This document shows positions 9,267 through 17,814 of a DNA stretch of 64,000 nt, one piece after another. How positions within the stretch are numbered: the first letter of the stretch is position 1; every line of letters begins with the position of its first letter. Under the pieces are notes generated by a model, which saw nothing but the letters and a program-made list of their open reading frames with translations, made no database searches and had not been told where the DNA came from. The translations under genes and the position numbers were made by a program. This stretch comes from JAIEPW01 sp964471915 (lineage in GTDB: Bacteria; Acidobacteriota; Terriglobia; Bryobacterales; Bryobacteraceae), in NCBI GenBank assembly GCA_964471915.1, contig CAYYID010000015.1, positions 35,994 to 99,993 of the forward strand, written 5' to 3'.

Positions 9267-9303
9267 CGTTACGCTTGACGTAACGAGTAAAGGCCGTTAC
9301 AAT
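9267..9303 (+). promoter_or_regulatory. higBA promoter with triplicated CGTTAC operator
   Basis: TTGACG (9275-9280), a 17-nt spacer and TACAAT (9298-9303) form a near-consensus sigma-70 promoter. CGTTAC (9267-9272) and its complement GTAACG (9280-9285) form an inverted repeat around the -35 element. A third CGTTAC (9295-9300) overlaps the -10. This is what an autoregulatory HigA operator should look like. The higB ATG is only 5 nt beyond the -10, so the message is predicted to be leaderless. Confidence 0.7.
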
Positions 9304-9308
9304 CGACG

Positions 9309-9593
9309 ATGATCGTCAGCTATCGTGACAAGCGGACGAAAGAGTTCGCATGCGGCCAGCCGGTCAAGAGTTTCTCCGGCATCGTTCGCCCGGCGCGCTT
9401 GAAGTTGGACCGATTGGAAGCTGCCGAGACGATCCGGGACCTGGCGGCTTTGCCCGGCAACCGGCTCGAAGCTCTAACGGGTGACCGAAAGGGGCAGTAC
9501 AGCACCCGCATCAACAGCCAATGGCGGATCTGCTTCGAATGGCCGGCGGGCTCGCCGGGGCCGGTTAACGTGGAGATCGTTGACTATCACTAG
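9309..9593 (+). CDS. higB: HigB-like toxin (RelE/ParE superfamily)
   Basis: A 94-residue mRNA-interferase-type toxin: MIVSYRDKRTKEFACG at the N-terminus, RPARLKLDRLEAAETIRDL and LPGNRLEALTGDRKGQYSTR centrally, and INSQWRICFEWPAG, the typical HigB/'plasmid maintenance killer' ending. It would cleave ribosome-bound mRNA when not neutralised. The toxin-first gene order is characteristic of higBA. Its own promoter lies directly upstream. Confidence 0.9.
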   Translation: MIVSYRDKRTKEFACGQPVKSFSGIVRPARLKLDRLEAAETIRDLAALPGNRLEALTGDRKGQYSTRINSQWRICFEWPAGSPGPVNVEIVDYH

Positions 9594-9599
9594 GAGGCT

Positions 9600-9905
9600 A
9601 TGGTGCCCATGATCGCAATTCACCCCGGCGAGCACCTGGCAGAGGAGCTGGAAGCCCTTGGAATGAGCGCTGCCGCCTTGGCCCGCCAACTCCGCGTGCC
9701 TACGAACCGCATCACGGCGATCTTAAACGGACACCGTGCGATTACCGGCGACACCGCATTGCGGCTGGCACACTTTTTCGGGACGAGCGCGCAATTCTGG
9801 CTGAATCTCCAGGTTATCTACGAACTGCGACTGGCCGAAAAGAAAGCTGGACGATCGATTCGGGCGCTCCCGACGCTGCGGAATCTCGATCAGGTCAGTG
9901 TGTAG
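9600..9905 (+). CDS. higA: HigA-type XRE antitoxin
   Basis: A 101-residue antitoxin and autorepressor. IHPGEHLAEELEALGMSAAALARQL opens a helix-turn-helix of the VapI/HigA group, completed by NRITAILNGHRAITGDTALRL and LAHFFGTSAQFWLNLQ. Three in-frame starts lie close together: ATG 9600, GTG 9603 and ATG 9609. AGGAGG at 9592-9597 is too near the first, so initiation at 9603 or 9609 is plausible. It is co-transcribed with higB. Confidence 0.9.
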   Translation: MVPMIAIHPGEHLAEELEALGMSAAALARQLRVPTNRITAILNGHRAITGDTALRLAHFFGTSAQFWLNLQVIYELRLAEKKAGRSIRALPTLRNLDQVSV

Positions 9906-9964
9906 CGGAGCCCGCGCGGGAGACAAGTCGCGCCAGGGCTATCGCATCACCTCCGGCACGCGCT

Positions 9965-12559
9965 CTAACTCCACTTCAGGACCACGACCGTCATATCATC
10001 GTGCTGCGGAGCCCCCGCCGCAAACGCATCGCACGCCTGGAAAATCCGGTCAATCAACTCCTCCGGACTCACCGCCCCCGCGCCCCGCACCACCTCGATC
10101 AGCCGGTCCTCGCCGAACTCCTCGTCCGCCGCATTCATCGCCTCGCTAATGCCGTCCGTAAACGCGACCAGCAGATCCCCCGGAGCCATCGCCACCTCGG
10201 CCTGCGTGTACTTCGCCGGCCCGAACAACCCGATCGGCGCGCCGCCCTCGGCCAACCGCTCGATCGTTCCATCCGCGCGAAACACCATCGGCTCGCAGTG
10301 CCCGCCGTTCACGTAGATCATCCGCCGCGCCGTGGGATCGTACTGGCCGTAGAAGAACGTGGCGTACTTGTTCGACGGCGAGGACGCGTGGATCAGCTTG
10401 TTCAGGTTCGCCATCATTGGAGCGAGCTGCGGCGATCCGGCGTACGTCAGCCCGCGCAACGATGCCTGCAGGCTCGCCATCAGCAGCGCCGCCGGAATCC
10501 CCTTGCCCGAAATGTCGCCGATTGCGACGCCGTACTCGCCTCCCGGAATCTCGAAGAAATCATAGTAATCGCCGCCCACCGACTGCGCCGGGCGGCAGCG
10601 GCCCGTGTACGCGAGCCCGGCCGGCATCGCCACCGGCCGCGGATACAGCGTCTCCTGCACCTCACGGGCAATCTCCAGCTCCCGGTGCATCCGCTCGCGC
10701 TGCGCGGCCTCGTGCGCCACCGCCTCCGTGAGCCGCGCGTTCTCGAGCGCCAGCCCCGTCTGGATCGCCACGGACTCCAGCAGCCGGACCTCGCTGCCCG
10801 TGTACGGCGCTTCGTTCGCCCGCGGCCCCAAGCTCAGGAATCCGAGCAGCTTGTTCTTCACGGCGAGCGGCAACAGCAGCTCGGTGCGCAGTTCCGCGAG
10901 CGCGCCGCGTTCCGCGACGCCGCTCAGATGCTTGCTGGCCCACGACTGCGGGTCATCGAAGTAAATGCGTAGCGGCTTCCGTTGCTCGGCGAGGTTGCCC
11001 GCGACCGCGCCGGTCGGGGCGAACTGCACCGGTGGGGTGGCTTCTCCGTAGCCGAAGGCGTACGCCGGCTGGTACGCTCCGCCTTGTTCGATCAGCGTCG
11101 CGACGCGCGTGGCGCCCAAGGTCTTCGCAATGCCCTGGGCCACCGTTTCCAGCAGCGGCCGCGTCTCCACCATCGTGCGCACCTGGTCCGATAGCTCATC
11201 CAGCCCCTTCTCCGTGGCGACAGCGTCGCGGAAGAAGCGCGCATCCACCCAGCGCTGGACGCGCTGCGCCAGCGCCTGCAGCAGGAACACCGCAGCCACC
11301 CCGAAAGCCAGGATCTGCACGCGGACCGGACGCCGCATGTTGGGATCGCTTGCCGAAGCGAAGAGCAGCGTCAGAATCAGCAGCGTTACCATCGCCTGTG
11401 CCACCCGGACCCCGCGCGTGGCCAGCGCGTAGCGGACGCCCTGCCGGATCACCACCCGCAGGTCCATGGCGCGGCCGACCACGATCACGTAGACCAGCGT
11501 CGCCGGAAACAACAGCAGCAGCAGCAGGCTGGGCAGCAGCACAGCCTGCGGGAAACTGGCGAACCCGCGGCCGGTAACGGCGGAGCTCACGGCGATGAGG
11601 CCGGTAGGCGTCAGCGAGACCATCGAGCCGAAGTACAGAAGCCGCAGGCGGCGGCGCTGGTCGCCGGAGGCAGCCGAGAACTTCCAGCCGATGTTCGAAA
11701 AGAAGACGCCGATCGCGGTGAACATGCAGATGAAAAAGACCGGCCGGGTGGATTCCACGAAGTCGGCCAGCCCGGAGACGGCCGCCGCATCAACGACGCG
11801 GACCGCACCGGCGGCGGCCTGCGCGATCGACGTAACCACGAGCGGGACGCCCAGCAAGACCTGCGCCCACCGGTTCCAGGCCCCGCGCGGCGTCCGGTCC
11901 GGGAAGTATTGGCCGAAGAGCATCATCCAGATCGGCCACGAGGCCAGCAGAAACGAATGAAAGAACTCGGCGGGTTGCAGCCAGGCTGGCGGGAACGACC
12001 GGATCGCTAGGTTCGAGTCCGATCCGGCGAGGTGTGCGAAGCTGAGCATCAGGCCCAGCAGCAACCACGCCAGCACATCCGTCACCCGGATCAGCGCCAC
12101 GCCGAACCCCAGCAGCAGCGCCAGCCACGGCGTAAGGACCCCGAAAAACAGGAAGAACAGCCAGTCGCCTCCGCCGGTCGCCCGGGCGCGCGAAGCGAGC
12201 GTCACCGTTACGGTGGCTTCCGTTTCCCGCTGCACGGTTACGGAAAGCGAGTCTCCCGGCCGCTTGCCGCGCACGGCCTGCCGCATGCTCGCCCAGCCCC
12301 TCGCCGGCTGGCCGTCCACCGCCTTGACGATGTCTCCGGCCCGCAGCCCCGCGCCCAGCGCCGCGGCGTCCGGATTCACCAGCTTGCGTGCGGGGAACTC
12401 CAGGCCGAAAGGGACCTGCGGCGCGCTCGCAGGGTCTGCGAGGAGTTCCAAGGACTGCACGTTCAGCGCGGTTTGAAACGCGAACGACGCCGCCAGCAAC
12501 AGCAGCAGCACGAAACGCAGCAATCGCTCCCGGGATTCCATCAGGATAGACGCTAGCAC
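9965..12559 (-). CDS. Membrane PDZ-GAF-SpoIIE (PP2C-type) phosphatase
   Basis: An 864-residue signalling protein. Layout: N-terminal membrane anchor (LLRFVLLLLLAASFAF); a PDZ-like domain near residues 50-120 (GAGLRAGDIVKAVDGQPARG); a block of about eight hydrophobic helices to ~410; a GAF domain (~440-600, LGFLSLGPRANEAPYTGSE); a coiled linker; and a C-terminal SpoIIE/RsbU phosphatase (GDYYDFFEIPGGEYGVAIGD, DISGKGIPAALLMA, LLVAFTDGISEAMNA, HDDMTVVVL) with metal-binding Asp residues present. It probably dephosphorylates an anti-sigma antagonist in a partner-switching pathway. The start may be the GTG at 12559 or the ATG at 12541. Confidence 0.88.
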   Translation of the reverse strand: MLASILMESRERLLRFVLLLLLAASFAFQTALNVQSLELLADPASAPQVPFGLEFPARKLVNPDAAALGAGLRAGDIVKAVDGQPARGWASMRQAVRGKRPGDSLSVTVQRETEATVTVTLASRARATGGGDWLFFLFFGVLTPWLALLLGFGVALIRVTDVLAWLLLGLMLSFAHLAGSDSNLAIRSFPPAWLQPAEFFHSFLLASWPIWMMLFGQYFPDRTPRGAWNRWAQVLLGVPLVVTSIAQAAAGAVRVVDAAAVSGLADFVESTRPVFFICMFTAIGVFFSNIGWKFSAASGDQRRRLRLLYFGSMVSLTPTGLIAVSSAVTGRGFASFPQAVLLPSLLLLLLFPATLVYVIVVGRAMDLRVVIRQGVRYALATRGVRVAQAMVTLLILTLLFASASDPNMRRPVRVQILAFGVAAVFLLQALAQRVQRWVDARFFRDAVATEKGLDELSDQVRTMVETRPLLETVAQGIAKTLGATRVATLIEQGGAYQPAYAFGYGEATPPVQFAPTGAVAGNLAEQRKPLRIYFDDPQSWASKHLSGVAERGALAELRTELLLPLAVKNKLLGFLSLGPRANEAPYTGSEVRLLESVAIQTGLALENARLTEAVAHEAAQRERMHRELEIAREVQETLYPRPVAMPAGLAYTGRCRPAQSVGGDYYDFFEIPGGEYGVAIGDISGKGIPAALLMASLQASLRGLTYAGSPQLAPMMANLNKLIHASSPSNKYATFFYGQYDPTARRMIYVNGGHCEPMVFRADGTIERLAEGGAPIGLFGPAKYTQAEVAMAPGDLLVAFTDGISEAMNAADEEFGEDRLIEVVRGAGAVSPEELIDRIFQACDAFAAGAPQHDDMTVVVLKWS

Positions 12560-12565
12560 AAAGCC

Positions 12566-12583
12566 CGCCAGTCTCCACTGGCG
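12566..12583 (-). terminator. Hairpin between the metallo-hydrolase and phosphatase genes
   Basis: CGCCAGT (12566-12572) and ACTGGCG (12577-12583) form a perfect 7-bp stem with a 4-nt loop in the 60-nt gap between the two minus-strand genes. No U-run follows, so it may be a weak or Rho-assisted terminator, or an element of the phosphatase leader. Confidence 0.35.
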
Positions 12584-12619
12584 AAGCGACTAAGGGCCGG
12601 TCGGGGCTGACGAATCCGC

Positions 12620-13327
12620 CTACAAGCTGACCGGAGCGCCTGGCTCGAGCCGCAACACTTCCGTGCCCGGCAAGTCGTGGATCAGTTCCGCCAGCTTCGC
12701 CGGCGTGCCGGTGAGCGGCGGAAACGTCCCCCAGTGCACCGGGATGATCTTGCGGGCCTTCAGCAGCCGGCAGGCGAGCGCCGCCTCGCGCGGGCCCATG
12801 GTGTACAGGTCGCCGATGGGCAGCACGGCAATCTCGGGACGGTACAACTGCTCGATCAGCGCCATGTCGCTGAACACGGTCGTGTCGCCGGCCAGGTACA
12901 TCCGGCGGCCGCCCGGCAGCCAGACGACGAAGCCCGCGGGCTCGCCCCCGTACGCGAACGTCCCGTCGGGAAGCTGGATGCCCGCCGAGTGGATCGCGTG
13001 GGTCATGGTGACCTCCACGGGACCGGCCTGCGCCGTGCCCCCTTTATTCATGCCGAGGATCCTGTCGCCGGGGACGCCGTTGGCTCCCAGCCACATCGCG
13101 GCCTCGTAGATCGCGACCACGGTGGGGGAGAACTTCTTCGCCAGTTCCACGACGTGGTTGATGTGGTCGAAATGACCGTGCGTGAGCAGGATGACGTCCA
13201 CACGGTCGAACTTGTGATGCGCCGGGTACTTGGGGTTGCCTTCGAGCCAGGGATCTACGACGATGACCTCCCCGGAGTCGAGCTGGATCTGATAAGTGCC
13301 GTGACCGAGCCAGGTGAATGCGGGCAT
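12620..13327 (-). CDS. MBL-fold metal-dependent hydrolase (UPF0173 type)
   Basis: A 235-residue cytoplasmic metallo-beta-lactamase-fold protein starting MPAFTWLGHGTYQIQLDSGE, typical of the UPF0173/YtkL family. Zinc ligands lie in LLTHGHFDH, MYLAGDTTVF and IPVHWGTFP. An upstream extension in the same frame exists but has no homologous character, so 13327 is the chosen start. The substrate is unknown for the family. It lies downstream of the AAA/TOPRIM-like cassette with a 16-nt gap and may be read through from it. Confidence 0.9.
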   Translation of the reverse strand: MPAFTWLGHGTYQIQLDSGEVIVVDPWLEGNPKYPAHHKFDRVDVILLTHGHFDHINHVVELAKKFSPTVVAIYEAAMWLGANGVPGDRILGMNKGGTAQAGPVEVTMTHAIHSAGIQLPDGTFAYGGEPAGFVVWLPGGRRMYLAGDTTVFSDMALIEQLYRPEIAVLPIGDLYTMGPREAALACRLLKARKIIPVHWGTFPPLTGTPAKLAELIHDLPGTEVLRLEPGAPVSL

Positions 13328-13343
13328 AGGGCTTTCTATTTTG

Positions 13344-13901
13344 TCACGGGTTTCTGGGTGGGATACGCTGCGCTTCGGGGATGGCTTTGCGGAGCGAGTC
13401 CACGCATTGCTGAGGCACGACGGCGTTCCGGCGGCTCCAATCATGAAACGCCAGCGCCGCCTGGTTGATAAGGCCGTCAATCTCCGGATCTCGCTTGTAG
13501 TTCGCCTCTTCGTCCACAGATTGGCCCGACAGGCACAGAACCCACGTCTCGATGTTGCGTTTCGGAACCAGCAGCGCGACTGGTTCGTCAGCTCGACGAG
13601 CTGGTAGACTGCTGTCGGCGAGCGCCTCATTAAGTTGCCCGAGGCGGTCCGTAACTGCACGTTCATCGGCGTCCACCACGACCACCAACGCCGTAGCCGC
13701 CCTTCCTTGCCTCCTTCGGCATTCCTTGACTTCGCCTGGGTATTTATCCCGAACCCATTGTTCCCCGGAGCCGCGACTGTTGGGCACCGGACGGAAACGA
13801 AGTTGGTCGGTTCTGTAACCAAGCCGATACAAGAACTGCCGCACGACCCTCTGGTGACGCTCGTCTTCTACGAGAACGACGACCTGAGATACCTTATCCA
13901 T
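13344..13901 (-). CDS. TOPRIM/DUF4276-like protein of an AAA two-gene cassette
   Basis: A 185-residue protein. VVVLVEDERHQRVVRQFLYRL gives the first acidic residue of a TOPRIM-like metal site, ATALVVVVDADERAV supplies the DxD-type motif, and VPKRNIETWVLCL matches the N-I-E-x-W signature of DUF4276/RloB-like proteins. The gene overlaps the ATPase gene by 8 bp, so the pair is translationally coupled. Comparable AAA + TOPRIM pairs (PARIS, OLD/Gabija-like, Lit/RloB) act against phages. A nuclease role here is inference. Composition looks less GC-extreme than the flanks. Confidence 0.65.
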   Translation of the reverse strand: MDKVSQVVVLVEDERHQRVVRQFLYRLGYRTDQLRFRPVPNSRGSGEQWVRDKYPGEVKECRRRQGRAATALVVVVDADERAVTDRLGQLNEALADSSLPARRADEPVALLVPKRNIETWVLCLSGQSVDEEANYKRDPEIDGLINQAALAFHDWSRRNAVVPQQCVDSLRKAIPEAQRIPPRNP

Positions 13902-15000
13902 CCAGCCATCCTCGAGCTATTAGTTCGGCAGGGCTGAGAGCGGTGTCGGAATCGACCTGGAACGGCTTGCAGCGGACCGGTCCGTTATCCTGGCGAAAGA
14001 ATTGTGTTCCGTTACCTGGGGCCCACTGGTCGAGAATCTCGGGATGATGAGATATCACCAAAGCTTGACCTTTGCCATCATCGAGATGGTCTGCCAGTTT
14101 CATCAGCCACGGCTGAATCTCTCGAAGGCTGACAAAATTGTCCGGCTCATCCAGGATGATCGTGGCACCGCGCGCGACGAGAAAATGAAGAATGCTGTAA
14201 AGGCAAATCAGGCACCGTTGGCCGTCGGATAACTCGGAAAAAAGATATCGCGGAGAACCCTTCCCGAGGAACTCGACGCCCAACAGCCTCCTTCCAGGTT
14301 CAAGCCGTTCCAGGACCATGATCGAAAAGCCATCGATTACCTGGGTCAAGTCAGCGAGGAGGTTCTGGTTTTCTCTCGCCAGCGACAGCGAGGCTGCTTG
14401 GTACCATGAAGCAAAATTCAAGAGCTCTGGCGCCGGCGCTTCATCCGTTCCGGCGATCGGCACCATGCCGAAAGGATTCAGCTTGAAACAGAACAGATGA
14501 CTCACCCAAGTGAGAAAGCGCCCGATTCTCAGGTAACCGCGCGCTCCCGGAATGGCGGCCAGAGCCGAACGGAGCGGGTTGAACGGATACCTTACCGGCG
14601 CGGTCGCTTCGTCCGACAGGAGCAACACCTCCCGGTCGCGAAACTGCAGCAGCGTCGAGCCGTTGACGGTTAAGGTTTCAGAAACCACCTCTACCTTAGA
14701 TTCCTGTTCGATATGCCCGAGCGTAATGGCGTAGCTGTAGTTTTGATCGTCAAGCCGCACATCCATCTCGAAGCGCTGGGTCGCCGTTCCAGATACGCCT
14801 TCCAACCTTGAGAGGTCTAATGGGATGAACCACTCGCGCGCCGGCGACCCAGTCGTCAGCAACTGCCGAAGCTTGAAAGCTGCGAGGCAAAGCGTCGACT
14901 TCCCGCTGCCGTTGCCGCCGAAAATCAGTTCCTTTCGCCGTGGCTTAAACTCGAAGTTCGTGAAGCACCGGAAATTGTCGATGTAGATCCGCGTCAGCAT
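13894..15000 (-). CDS. AAA family ATPase (AAA_15/21, SMC-like head)
   Basis: A 368-residue ABC/SMC-head ATPase. It opens MLTRIYIDNFRCFTNFEFKP with Walker A FGGNGSGKST near residue 28. The signature region is LFSELSDGQRCLICLYSIL, Walker B ATIILDEPDNFVSL, and the switch histidine lies in LVISHHPEILDQW. There is no long coiled-coil insertion, so it is the compact RecF/OLD-like class rather than a true SMC. Its stop overlaps the start of the TOPRIM-like partner. Predicted role: ATP-dependent sensor or regulator of the partner, possibly phage defence. Confidence 0.8.
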   Translation of the reverse strand: MLTRIYIDNFRCFTNFEFKPRRKELIFGGNGSGKSTLCLAAFKLRQLLTTGSPAREWFIPLDLSRLEGVSGTATQRFEMDVRLDDQNYSYAITLGHIEQESKVEVVSETLTVNGSTLLQFRDREVLLLSDEATAPVRYPFNPLRSALAAIPGARGYLRIGRFLTWVSHLFCFKLNPFGMVPIAGTDEAPAPELLNFASWYQAASLSLARENQNLLADLTQVIDGFSIMVLERLEPGRRLLGVEFLGKGSPRYLFSELSDGQRCLICLYSILHFLVARGATIILDEPDNFVSLREIQPWLMKLADHLDDGKGQALVISHHPEILDQWAPGNGTQFFRQDNGPVRCKPFQVDSDTALSPAELIARGWLDG

Positions 15001-15019
15001 GACTCCTCGATTCTAAACC

Positions 15020-16780
15020 TCATTTTTTCACCACCCGCTCCACCCCGTCCCCCACCTTCGCGAGCGGCGGGATCGACACCGGGCTCCTCCCCCCAATCGC
15101 GATCTCCCCGAACAGCGCCCGCACCGCTGCCGCCTCGCTCAGCTCACTCGACGAATACGCCGTCAAAAACCCGGCGACTTCCGGGAACGACCGCCACACG
15201 TACGGCGTGCCCAGCGCCACCAGAATCACCGGCGCGGGACCCTTGATCAGGCCCTCCAGCACGCGCGGGAACTCGCCCGGCAGCGAAACCGCCTGATAGG
15301 CGGCGGCGGTTACGTACGTCGCCACCACCATCGTCTTGCACGTCGCCGGATCCGGCACCGCGCGGTCCACGTCCGCGTTGCGCATGGCCGGATCCAGAAG
15401 CGCCAGCCGCGCTTTCGGCGCGCGCTTGCGGAACTCCTCCAGGAACATCTGCCCCAGCAGCGACCGCCGCGCCGTGGTCATCGCCACCACGCACGCGCCT
15501 TCGGGCTCGGCGAGCGGCACCAGCCCGCGGTCGTCTTTCAGCAGCGTGATGGACCGCTCCGCCGTGCGGCGCGCCTCCGCCGCCACGTCCGGCATCTCCA
15601 GCCCGTCGGCGATCGTGTCCAACTCCACCAGCTTCTTTCGCTGCAAGCCCACGCGGACTTTCGCTTCCAGCACCCGCCGCACGCTTTGGTCGATCCGCGC
15701 CGCCGTCAGCCGCTTCTTCTGCACCGCCGCCACCACGGCGTTGATCGCCGCTTCGGGATCCGGCGGCATCAGCAACATGTCGGCGCCCGCTTCCAGCGCC
15801 CGGACCGCGGCTTCGCCGTGCGAGAAGCGCGACGCCAGGCCCTGCATGTCCATGGCGTCGGTGACGATCAGCCCCTTGTAACCGAGTTCCTTGCGCAGCA
15901 CGCCGGTGAGGATGTTCTTCGATACCGTGGCCGGGATTTCTTCCGGCTCCAGCGCCGGCACCGCCAGGTGCGCCGTCATGATCGTGTCCACGCCGCCCGC
16001 GATCGCGCCGGCGAACGGCTTCAGTTCCACGGCGCGGATGCGGTCCCCACTGGCTTCGATCTTGGCCAGTCCGATATGGCTGTCCGTCGCCGTGTCCCCG
16101 TGCCCCGGAAAATGCTTCGCCGTGGTCAGCACATAGTGCGCCGGATCCGCATGCGCGCCTTCGATGAAGGCCTCCACGAACTTGGCCACTTGTTCCGGGT
16201 TCTCGCCGAAGCTGCGCACGTTGATGATCGGGTTGTCGGGATTGTTGTTCACGTCCGCCACCGGAGCGAACACCCAGTGGATCCCGAGCGCCCGCGCCTC
16301 GCGCGCCGTCGCCGCGCCCAGCGCTTTCGCGGCCCCGAGGTCGCCGGTCGCCGCGTACGCCATCAGGTGCGGGAACTTCACGGTGCCTGCCACGCGCATC
16401 GACGCGCCGCGTTCGAGGTCCGCCGACACTAGCAGCGGAATCCGCGCCATCCGCTGCATCCGGTTCAGGAACACGCCCAGTTGATACGGCTCGGCGTTCA
16501 CCACCAGGCCGTTGTTGACTCGGTTCGCGACGATGATTCCGCCCACGCCCAGGTCTCGCACCCAGCGCGTGTAGTTGCGAAAATCCTTGCTCTTGGTGCT
16601 CGGGTTGTCGCCGTAGGTCGTAATCACCAGCAGTTGCGCGATCTTCTGCCGCAGCGTGAGCTGCCGCAGCCACGCGCCAGCCGGGGACGCCGGTGCGGCT
16701 GCCGGTGCTTTCTGCGCGGAGAGTCCCGCGGCCAACAGCACAATCGCGAAAAGGAGCGCGAGGCCGCGCCGGAGGATCAT
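15020..16780 (-). CDS. Glycoside hydrolase family 3, beta-N-acetylhexosaminidase type
   Basis: A 586-residue exported enzyme (signal MILRRGLALLFAIVLLAAG, cut after LSA-Q). The N-terminal GH3 barrel contains KHFPGHGDTATDSH, the His/Asp dyad loop specific to NagZ-type hexosaminidases, and VTDAMDMQG with the nucleophilic Asp. Unlike minimal NagZ, it carries a C-terminal alpha/beta domain (residues ~400-586). Likely activity: removal of beta-linked GlcNAc from peptidoglycan or chitin fragments in the periplasm. It sits 7 nt upstream of nothing else in a clear pathway; kdsD is the next gene upstream. Confidence 0.9.
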   Translation of the reverse strand: MILRRGLALLFAIVLLAAGLSAQKAPAAAPASPAGAWLRQLTLRQKIAQLLVITTYGDNPSTKSKDFRNYTRWVRDLGVGGIIVANRVNNGLVVNAEPYQLGVFLNRMQRMARIPLLVSADLERGASMRVAGTVKFPHLMAYAATGDLGAAKALGAATAREARALGIHWVFAPVADVNNNPDNPIINVRSFGENPEQVAKFVEAFIEGAHADPAHYVLTTAKHFPGHGDTATDSHIGLAKIEASGDRIRAVELKPFAGAIAGGVDTIMTAHLAVPALEPEEIPATVSKNILTGVLRKELGYKGLIVTDAMDMQGLASRFSHGEAAVRALEAGADMLLMPPDPEAAINAVVAAVQKKRLTAARIDQSVRRVLEAKVRVGLQRKKLVELDTIADGLEMPDVAAEARRTAERSITLLKDDRGLVPLAEPEGACVVAMTTARRSLLGQMFLEEFRKRAPKARLALLDPAMRNADVDRAVPDPATCKTMVVATYVTAAAYQAVSLPGEFPRVLEGLIKGPAPVILVALGTPYVWRSFPEVAGFLTAYSSSELSEAAAVRALFGEIAIGGRSPVSIPPLAKVGDGVERVVKK

Positions 16781-16787
16781 TTCCCCA

Positions 16788-17780
16788 CTATAGCCCTGCG
16801 CGGTACACGTCGTGGATGCGCACCAGCCCCAGAATGAGTCCGTTCGCGTCCACCACCGGCAGCACCGAGATCTGCGACGGGCGGTTCTCCATCAGCCGGA
16901 TCGCGTCGCGCAGCAGCGCCTCCGGCGTTACCGTCACCGGACGCGGCGTCATCACATCCTCCGCGCGCAGCGCACGGATGTCGTCTTGCTTCTCCAGCGC
17001 GCGGCGCACGTCGCCGTCCGTGATCAGCCCCGCCAGCCGTCCTTCCGGATCCCGCACGCACGCCGCTCCCAGCGGACGCCGGGTCATCGCGATGATCACG
17101 TCGCGCAGGGTATCGCTGGGCGCCGCCCAAGCCACTTCCTCGCCCGCGTGCATCACGTCGCGCACGCACAACAGCAACGCCCGGCCGAGCTGGCCGTTCG
17201 GATGAAAGCGCGCGAAATCCGCCGCCGTGAACTCCCGGGCGCGCAGCAGCGCGATCGCCAGCGCGTCGCCCATCGCCAGCGCCACCGTACTCGACGTGGT
17301 CGGCGCCAGGTCGAACGGATCCGCTTCGCACTCCACGCGCGCGTCGAGCGCGATGTCCACTTCGCGCGCCAGCGGCGAGCGCAGATCCCCCAGGATCCCG
17401 ATCAGCGGGGACCCCATCCCGCGCAGCACCGGCGCCAGCGCCACCAGCTCCTCCGTGCCGCCGGACTTCGACAACAGAATGGTCGGATCGCCCGCCTGGT
17501 ACACGCCCAGGTCGCCGTGCGCGGCATCCGCGGCGTGCAGAAACACCGCCGGCGTTCCCGTGCTCGATAGCGTCGCCGCGATCTTCCGCCCGATGTGTCC
17601 GGACTTGCCGAGCCCGGTCACGATCACCTTGCCCGGGTGCCGCACGATCAGCTCCACCGCGCGCACGAAATCCTCGCCCAGCCGCTCCGCCGCCACGCGC
17701 AGCGCGCCCGACTCGGCCAGCAACGCCGCGCGCGCCCACTCCAGGCAGGCCCCGGTGTCCACTGCAGGTTTCGAAGTCAC
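16788..17780 (-). CDS. kdsD: KpsF/GutQ-type D-arabinose-5-phosphate isomerase
   Basis: A 330-residue enzyme converting ribulose-5-phosphate to arabinose-5-phosphate, the first committed step to KDO for lipopolysaccharide. A SIS domain (VTGLGKSGHIGRKIAATLSS; FLHAADAAHGDLG; ILLSKSGGTEELV) is followed by two CBS domains (VRDVMHAGEEVAW; ITDGDVRRALEK; LPVVDANGLILGLVRIHDV). Length and order match KdsD. A KdsC-like phosphatase of the same pathway lies at 47491-48021, about 31 kb away. Confidence 0.93.
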   Translation of the reverse strand: MTSKPAVDTGACLEWARAALLAESGALRVAAERLGEDFVRAVELIVRHPGKVIVTGLGKSGHIGRKIAATLSSTGTPAVFLHAADAAHGDLGVYQAGDPTILLSKSGGTEELVALAPVLRGMGSPLIGILGDLRSPLAREVDIALDARVECEADPFDLAPTTSSTVALAMGDALAIALLRAREFTAADFARFHPNGQLGRALLLCVRDVMHAGEEVAWAAPSDTLRDVIIAMTRRPLGAACVRDPEGRLAGLITDGDVRRALEKQDDIRALRAEDVMTPRPVTVTPEALLRDAIRLMENRPSQISVLPVVDANGLILGLVRIHDVYRAGL

Positions 17781-17814
17781 TGCTCTCTATGTTTCCGTGC
17801 CGGCGGCCCGATCG

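Noticed and set aside
13328..13822. N-terminal extension of the metallo-hydrolase frame through the TOPRIM-like gene
   Set aside because: The extension overlaps a better-supported gene and has no family similarity; the conserved start is at 13327.
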